DNA of 7,764 nt, taken from positions 1 through 7,764 of the forward strand of contig DAHXOQ010000136.1 in the NCBI GenBank assembly GCA_027364815.1, written 5' to 3'. The DNA comes from Acidobacteriaceae bacterium. Its GTDB lineage: Bacteria > Acidobacteriota > Terriglobia > Terriglobales > Acidobacteriaceae. Of this stretch, positions 3,942 to 7,764 are shown in pieces (the first letter of the stretch is position 1; every line of letters starts with the position of its first letter). Position numbers and translations under genes: made by a program. The notes under the pieces are model-generated. The model made no database searches, had not been told where the DNA came from, and saw only the letters and a list, made by a program, of their open reading frames with translations.

Positions 3942-5876
3942 ATGATGCTTAAATCGGCTACGCGAGTTGTTCGGAGTCTTATTTTGCTTGCAGCTTCGAC
4001 CGGTCTATTGGGATTAGCTCTGGCGCAGGCGCAGGATGATGATCCACCACTGGAAGCGGCCCGGCTTTCGTTTGTGAATGGCTCAATCTCGATCCAGCAG
4101 GCGGGCACGGATGAGTGGATGCAAGCGACGCCCAATTTTCCGCTGGCGCCCGGCGATCGTGTTTTTGTAGACGCGAATAGTATTGGCGAGATTCAGATTG
4201 GGCAGATTTATCTGCGCCTGGGCGCGAACACAGATTTGTCTGTGGTTACTCTCACTCCATACTCAATCGCCTTTGGTGTGGCGCAGGGTGAGGTGCATGT
4301 TCATGAGATAAGCATGTGGCCGAATCAGCAGCTCGCGATTAATACGCCGAACGGCAGCATGGTGACAAATCATAATGCTGAATTTCGCGTGGATGTTTAT
4401 AACGATCAGGAATCGGCGGTCTTCTCGAATTATCAAGGCGATGTTTACGTTGTTGGAGCGGGGGGATTCAGCCAGCGACTCTACGATGGCAGTGTTTTGC
4501 AGTTGGCGGGAGTAAATCCTGTTTATCCGCAGTGGCTGGAGATGAATGAACCTGACTCGCTGGACATGTGGAGTCAGCAGCGCGACCAGTGGATTGCTCA
4601 GTCGGTCTCAGCGCAGTATGTGAGTGCCGCGATGCCGGGTATTGCAGATCTGGATGCGGCAGGGACGTGGATGCCGGATTCTGATTTTGGCCCGGTATGG
4701 TTTCCGAATGATGTGCCCTATGGATGGGAGCCGTATCACTATGGACATTGGATGAATCGGCAGCCGTGGGGCTGGGTGTGGATTGAGGATGAATCGTGGG
4801 GCTATGCGCCGTTTCACTATGGGCGCTGGGCAATTGTGAATAACCGCTGGGGATGGATACCGGGGCCGCGCGATCAGCGCCCTGTCTGGTCGCCTGCGCT
4901 GGTGGTCTTTGCCGGCGGCATTCAGGTGGGTGGAGTGGGTGTTTCAGTCTGGTTCCCGCTGGGCCCTGGCGAAGCTTACCGTCCGTGGTATCCCTGCAGC
5001 CCGCATTACATTGACCAGGTGAACATCTCGAATATTCGCGAGTCGCGCGTGATTCATGTGCAGACAACGTACGTGAACATCGTGAACGTGACCAACGTGA
5101 CTTACGTGAACAGGACCGTGGGCGTGACTGCGATGCGCCATGAGGATTTTGCAGCGGGTCATTCGGCGTCGCAGGTGGCCGTTCATGTGAATCCGCAGCA
5201 GATTCAGCATGCGCAGATTCTGGCGAAGCCGGTTCCGCAGGTGAGCAGTGTGCCGGTGATTTTCAAGCGTCCTGCGCGGCCGGTGCCAGTGGCAGTAGCG
5301 CGTCCGATGCTCATCAATGGCTCGGGCAAGCAGATCAGCGCGGTGCCGAATGCCAAGCCAATTGAACCGCCGGTGCGTACTTCGCGACCGCCAGCGGCGG
5401 GCATCCCACTGCCGAATCATAAGCCGGCGGTGAATGTGCCTAACGGTCAGCCGAAGAATATGCAATCGGATACCTGGAAGACGCAGCCGGGAGTGCAGAA
5501 CGGTCAGCCGAGGGTGAATGTTCCGCAGCAGCAGCAGCATGCGCCGGAGATGACCCCGCGTCCAACGCAACCACCCGCAACAGTGCCGCAGCCGCAGCAT
5601 CCTGAGATGCAGCCGAGAGTGGAGCCGATCAAGCCGGCAGCACCTGTGAGAGAACCACCTCCGCCACCCGCGCGTCCTGAGATGCAGCAAAGAGTGGAGC
5701 CGATCAAACCGGCAGCACCTGTGAGACAACCTCCGCCGCCGCCGCCCGCGCCACGTCCTGCGCCAGCGCCGGAAGTGACACATCCGAAGCCACCGCCGCC
5801 CCCAGCGGCAAAACCTCCGGTGAAGAGCCCAACAAAGCCGGTGGATAATAAGGATAAGAAGGAACCGCCAAAGTAA
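3942..5876 (+). CDS. secreted FecR-like protein with Trp/Gly-rich repeats and proline-rich C-terminal tail
   Basis: A 644-residue exported protein. Residues 1-28/30 are a signal peptide (basic N-terminus, core SLILLAASTGLLGLALA, cleavage near ALA or AQA). Residues about 42-165 resemble the FecR domain: FVNGSISIQ, LAPGDRVFVD, GEIQIGQIYLRLG, then GVAQGEVHVH and INTPNGSMV. Here it stands alone, without the membrane helix and sigma factor partner of iron-siderophore FecR. Residues 260-308 are Trp-rich, with two copies of a HYGxW...WGW unit, as in uncharacterised 'DUF6600/YXWGXW'-type proteins. A Val/Asn-rich strand region (YVNIVNVTNVTYVN) follows. From about 450 to the end the chain is Pro-rich, with a duplicated 25-residue block and a Lys-rich end. 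Start: ATGATG at 3942 with AAAGGAA just upstream; the second ATG (3945) has the better spacing, changing one residue. Function is unknown; a periplasmic or surface structural or binding role is plausible. The domain reading is moderately sure. Confidence 0.88.
   Translation: MMLKSATRVVRSLILLAASTGLLGLALAQAQDDDPPLEAARLSFVNGSISIQQAGTDEWMQATPNFPLAPGDRVFVDANSIGEIQIGQIYLRLGANTDLSVVTLTPYSIAFGVAQGEVHVHEISMWPNQQLAINTPNGSMVTNHNAEFRVDVYNDQESAVFSNYQGDVYVVGAGGFSQRLYDGSVLQLAGVNPVYPQWLEMNEPDSLDMWSQQRDQWIAQSVSAQYVSAAMPGIADLDAAGTWMPDSDFGPVWFPNDVPYGWEPYHYGHWMNRQPWGWVWIEDESWGYAPFHYGRWAIVNNRWGWIPGPRDQRPVWSPALVVFAGGIQVGGVGVSVWFPLGPGEAYRPWYPCSPHYIDQVNISNIRESRVIHVQTTYVNIVNVTNVTYVNRTVGVTAMRHEDFAAGHSASQVAVHVNPQQIQHAQILAKPVPQVSSVPVIFKRPARPVPVAVARPMLINGSGKQISAVPNAKPIEPPVRTSRPPAAGIPLPNHKPAVNVPNGQPKNMQSDTWKTQPGVQNGQPRVNVPQQQQHAPEMTPRPTQPPATVPQPQHPEMQPRVEPIKPAAPVREPPPPPARPEMQQRVEPIKPAAPVRQPPPPPPAPRPAPAPEVTHPKPPPPPAAKPPVKSPTKPVDNKDKKEPPK
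5601..5750 (+). repeat. two tandem 75-bp units in the proline-rich tail
   Basis: Units start at 5601 and 5676, exactly 75 bp apart. Both encode PEMQ(P/Q)RVEPIKPAAPVR followed by a polyproline run, 21 of 25 residues being identical (residues 554-578 and 579-603 of the FecR-like protein). The DNA is nearly identical through the non-proline part, showing a recent in-frame duplication. Confidence 0.9.
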
Positions 5877-5891
5877 CAGCAGATTGAAATT

Positions 5892-5930
5892 CAAACGGGC
5901 GACTCATGCGGATTGAGAGTTGCCCGTTTG
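5892..5930 (+). terminator. terminator-like 14-bp hairpin after the FecR-like gene
   Basis: CAAACGGGCGACTC (5892-5905) pairs with GAGTTGCCCGTTTG (5917-5930) over 14 bp with one G-U pair and an 11-nt loop, 15 bp after the stop codon at 5876. The stem is strong, but only CATTGAT follows it, so there is no good U-tract. It may be a terminator that does not need one, or an mRNA 3'-end stabiliser. Confidence 0.55.
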
Positions 5931-6020
5931 CATTGATGGGCAGCGACTTGCTGGGATGAATCCTTTTGTTATGCGGCGAATCTGAAGTTATGTAGATACT
6001 TTACTGAGAGTGAGCAAACA

Positions 6021-7127
6021 ATGAGCACGAGTTTATTTGATTCCTTCAAGCTACGTACGCTTGAGTTGAAAAACCGCGTGGCAGTTTCGCCGATGTGTGA
6101 GTACTCGTCGGTGGATGGATGCGCGACGGATTGGCACCTGGTGCATTTGGGTTCGCGGGCGCAGGGCGGCGCAGGCCTGATTTTTGTTGAGGCGACGGCA
6201 GTGGTGCCTGAGGGCAGAATTTCTCCGGCGGATATGGGGTTGTGGAAGGATGAGCAGATTGCAGGGCTGAAGCGGATTGTGGAGTTCACACATTCTCAGG
6301 GTTCTGCGATTGCGATTCAGTTGGCTCATGCGGGACGGAAAGCGAGCATGAGTGCGCCGTGGGATGGCGAGAAATATGTCCAGCCTCAAGACGGTGGATG
6401 GCGTCCGGTTGCGCCGAGCGCGGCTGCGTATTCGGCTGAGTATGGTGAGCCGCTGGAGTTGGATAAGGCGGGGATTCGCGCGGTTGTGAAGGCGTTTGTT
6501 GAGGCGACCAAGCGCGCCGAGAGTGCGGGCTTTGATGCGGTGGAGATTCACGCGGCGCATGGTTATCTGCTGCACCAGTTTATGTCGCCGATTACAAATA
6601 AAAGAACAGATGAGTATGGCGGGAGCTTTGAAAATCGCATTCGTCTGACGCTTGAGGTGGTTGAAGCGGTGCGTGCCGCGTGGTCTCAAGACAAGCCGCT
6701 GCTGGTGAGAATCAGCGCGACGGATTGGCTGGAGAATGATGAGAGTACGAGCTGGACGATTGCGCAGTCGGTTAAGCTGGCGCGTGAGTTGAAGAAGCGC
6801 GGCGTGGATCTGGTGGATGTTTCGACGGGCGGCATTGCACGGGGAATCAAGATTACGGCGGGGCCGGGTTTCCAGGTGCAGTTTGCCGAGAGAATCAGGA
6901 AAGAAGCGGAGATTCCGACGGCTGCCGTGGGTTTGATTACGGAGCTTGCGCAGGTGGAAGAGATTTTGGCTTCAGGCAAGGCTGACCTGGTGCTGATGGC
7001 GCGGGAGTTTTTGCGCAATCCATATTGGCTGCTCGATGCGGCGCGGGAACGTGGAGTGGAGATGAGCTGGCCGAAGCAGTATTTGCGGGCGGCCCCTGCG
7101 GGTTCGCCTGTGCGAGTAGCGCGTTAA
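6021..7127 (+). CDS. NADH:flavin oxidoreductase, Old Yellow Enzyme family (YqjM/XenA class)
   Basis: A 368-residue FMN-dependent TIM-barrel ene-reductase of the cytoplasm. The family reduces activated C=C bonds of enones and often nitro-compounds, using NAD(P)H. The N-terminal SPMCEYSS places Cys26 and Tyr28 exactly where the YqjM (NamA) class has its redox-tuning cysteine and active-site tyrosine. EIHAAHGYLLHQF carries the His177/His180 substrate-binding pair, followed by SPITNKRTDEYGGSFENR, a family hallmark. FMN contacts expected from the family are Gln100 in IQLAHAGRK, Arg230 in LLVRIS, and the C-terminal AAVGLI and MAREFLRNPYW. It is longer than YqjM (about 338) because of a segment around 113-145 (GGWRPVAPS), as in XenA-like enzymes. 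The start ATG has only a weak purine stretch (GAGAGTGAG) before it, but alignment to family N-termini (SLFDSFKLRTLELKNR) supports it. The physiological substrate is unknown. It stands alone between a hairpin and the regulator region. Confidence 0.95.
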   Translation: MSTSLFDSFKLRTLELKNRVAVSPMCEYSSVDGCATDWHLVHLGSRAQGGAGLIFVEATAVVPEGRISPADMGLWKDEQIAGLKRIVEFTHSQGSAIAIQLAHAGRKASMSAPWDGEKYVQPQDGGWRPVAPSAAAYSAEYGEPLELDKAGIRAVVKAFVEATKRAESAGFDAVEIHAAHGYLLHQFMSPITNKRTDEYGGSFENRIRLTLEVVEAVRAAWSQDKPLLVRISATDWLENDESTSWTIAQSVKLARELKKRGVDLVDVSTGGIARGIKITAGPGFQVQFAERIRKEAEIPTAAVGLITELAQVEEILASGKADLVLMAREFLRNPYWLLDAARERGVEMSWPKQYLRAAPAGSPVRVAR

Positions 7128-7133
7128 TCAGCG

Positions 7134-7148
7134 GGCTCTGAAAGAGCC
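7134..7148 (+). other. short perfect hairpin after the ene-reductase gene
   Basis: GGCTCT-GAA-AGAGCC forms a 6-bp stem with a three-base loop, seven bases after the stop codon at 7127. No T-run follows, so a terminator role is doubtful. An overlapping small dyad, GGTATTACC, lies at 7151-7159. Confidence 0.3.
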
Positions 7149-7158
7149 ATGGTATTAC

Positions 7159-7179
7159 CAACTGAAAACTGACAACTGT
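7159..7179. repeat. three tandem 7-bp units (CAACTGA type)
   Basis: CAACTGA, AAACTGA and CAACTGT lie head to tail between the ene-reductase and the MerR gene. They are too short and AT-rich to prove a function. Heptamer runs of this kind can be part of a dispersed intergenic repeat or a cooperative binding site. Confidence 0.5.
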
Positions 7180-7233
7180 TTTACAGGCGGTAACCGACTT
7201 GGTTCATCGCCGGAATACAGCCGGGTTTTCAAC

Positions 7234-7263
7234 CGCCGAAACGCATTCAGCGGCGTCTATAAT
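7234..7263 (+). promoter_or_regulatory. candidate promoter of the MerR gene with an overlapping dyad
   Basis: TATAAT at 7258-7263 is a perfect sigma-70 -10 hexamer 66 bp before the MerR start codon. No recognisable -35 hexamer lies 16-18 bp upstream. In its place is an inverted repeat, CGCCG (7234-7238) and CGGCG (7251-7255), directly against the -10 box. MerR regulators typically bind dyads in the -35/-10 spacer and activate promoters with poor spacing, so autoregulation is a reasonable inference, not shown. A larger dyad, GGCGGT (7186-7191) with ACCGCC (7232-7237), lies further upstream. Confidence 0.42.
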
Positions 7264-7329
7264 CGCAGTGCGAAGAGTCTAGATGGGGCTGAAAGTGTGC
7301 CTGGATAGAGACTTTTCCAGATTGTGACG

Positions 7330-7764
7330 ATGGCAACGATACCCCTTCAAACCCGGACTGAAAGTTTGATCCCTGATCGCCTGTACTTCAAGATTGGCGA
7401 TGTGGCGACGATCTGCGGGGTTGCGCCCTCGGTCTTGCGGTTCTGGGAGTCGCAGTTCCCGCAGTTGAAGGTGAACAAGAGCGGTACGGGACAGAGGCTT
7501 TACCGGCGCAGGGATGTGGAGCTGGCGCTGGAGATCAAGCGGCTGGTTCACGAAGAGGGATTCACGCTGGCCGGTGCGCGGCAGGCGTTGAGCGCTAAGC
7601 CGATTGTGAAGTCGAGTGCGACGCCGAGATCAGGAATGCGTTTGCATCGGCGCCTGGTTGGGCAGCTGGTTGGGCAAGTTGAGCAAGAAGCGGCGCAGAA
7701 GAGTTTGCCGGTGGCTGTTGATGATGCAACGCGGTTGCGGATTACGGCGGCGATTGTGAACCAG
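7330..7764 (+). CDS. MerR-family transcriptional regulator, N-terminal part (3' truncated by window edge)
   Basis: An open frame of 145 codons runs from the ATG at 7330 off the right edge. Residues 19-87 form a winged helix-turn-helix of the MerR family: YFKIGDVATICGVAPSVLRFWE (about 19-40) is the DNA-recognition HTH, SGTGQRLYRRRDVELAL (about 51-67) is the wing, and IKRLVHEEGFTLAGARQAL (69-87) completes the second helical pair. From about 90 onwards the sequence is linker, then Gln/Val-rich and possibly helical (LVGQLVGQVEQEAAQKS). That is where MerR proteins usually have a dimerisation coiled coil before their effector domain, which is outside the window. No effector cysteines are visible, so metal sensing cannot be judged. 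Start choice: the ATG has no clear Shine-Dalgarno, and an in-frame GTG lies at 7324. Its dyad-containing promoter region suggests self-control. The adjacent ene-reductase is a possible but unproven target. Confidence 0.9.
   Translation, partial: MATIPLQTRTESLIPDRLYFKIGDVATICGVAPSVLRFWESQFPQLKVNKSGTGQRLYRRRDVELALEIKRLVHEEGFTLAGARQALSAKPIVKSSATPRSGMRLHRRLVGQLVGQVEQEAAQKSLPVAVDDATRLRITAAIVNQ

Noticed and set aside
3938..3952. Five-codon frame ATG-AAT-GAT-GCT-TAA overlapping the FecR-like gene start
   Set aside because: The ATG is only one or two bases from the ribosome site, too close for initiation; it is probably a chance product of ATGAATGATG.
4944..5894. A long minus-strand open frame (about 316 codons) opposite the FecR-like gene
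   Set aside because: It is extremely rich in Arg, His and Leu, the typical by-product of reading Pro/Val/Gln-rich coding DNA backwards. It lacks a plausible start signal and is covered by a well-supported gene.
5966..5994. TTGTTA / TATGTA as a promoter for the ene-reductase with 17-bp spacing
   Set aside because: Only four and three matches to the consensus hexamers; not better than chance in this AT-rich gap.

Overview
The window looks like a chromosomal segment of a moderately GC-rich Gram-negative soil bacterium, most probably an Acidobacteriota of the Terriglobia type. This placement is inference from three things: a FecR-like protein with tryptophan/glycine-rich HYGxW...WGW repeats, a 'DLGLPxYPGA...FYKKAL' lipoprotein, and a 'YFKIGDVA...VLRFWE' MerR regulator, a combination I associate with that phylum. 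No RNA gene, phage gene, transposase, plasmid function or CRISPR array is visible.

Layout. At the left edge is the C-terminal part of NAD(P)H-hydrate dehydratase (nnrD), followed 26 bp later by tsaE, the ATPase of tRNA threonylcarbamoylation. This metabolite-repair/tRNA-modification pairing is common in bacteria. Two minus-strand genes follow: a zinc-ribbon protein with four probable membrane helices (959-1651) and a small lipoprotein (1759-2388). The lipoprotein gene is divergent from a plus-strand gene for a secreted, low-complexity, repeat-containing protein (2633-3712), which ends at a textbook intrinsic terminator (3748-3780). Next comes a large secreted FecR-like / Trp-rich / Pro-rich-tail protein (3942-5876), followed by a 14-bp hairpin. 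Then comes an Old Yellow Enzyme family ene-reductase (6021-7127). After a structured 200-bp intergenic region, the first 145 codons of a MerR-family regulator run off the right edge (7330-7764).

How the genes work together. nnrD-tsaE is a housekeeping pair. The central block (959-5876) codes for four envelope or exported proteins in a row: membrane zinc-ribbon, lipoprotein, disordered secreted repeat protein, and FecR-like secreted protein. The last two share a 13-nt leader around the Shine-Dalgarno site and lysine/proline-rich C-termini, but a strong terminator separates them, so they are probably independent transcripts. The ene-reductase and MerR regulator are adjacent, but nothing in the sequence proves that one controls the other.

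Most unusual content. The 2633-3712 protein has ENPKETVT repeats, an interleaved ITxRKAG motif and one calcium-loop-like DxNxDGxxD segment. I do not recognise it as any characterised family. The other features worth checking are a dyad just upstream of a perfect TATAAT before the MerR gene, a 7-7-7 palindrome upstream of the FecR-like gene, and internal duplications in the FecR-like protein. I do not see convincing evidence of a complete new multi-gene system.
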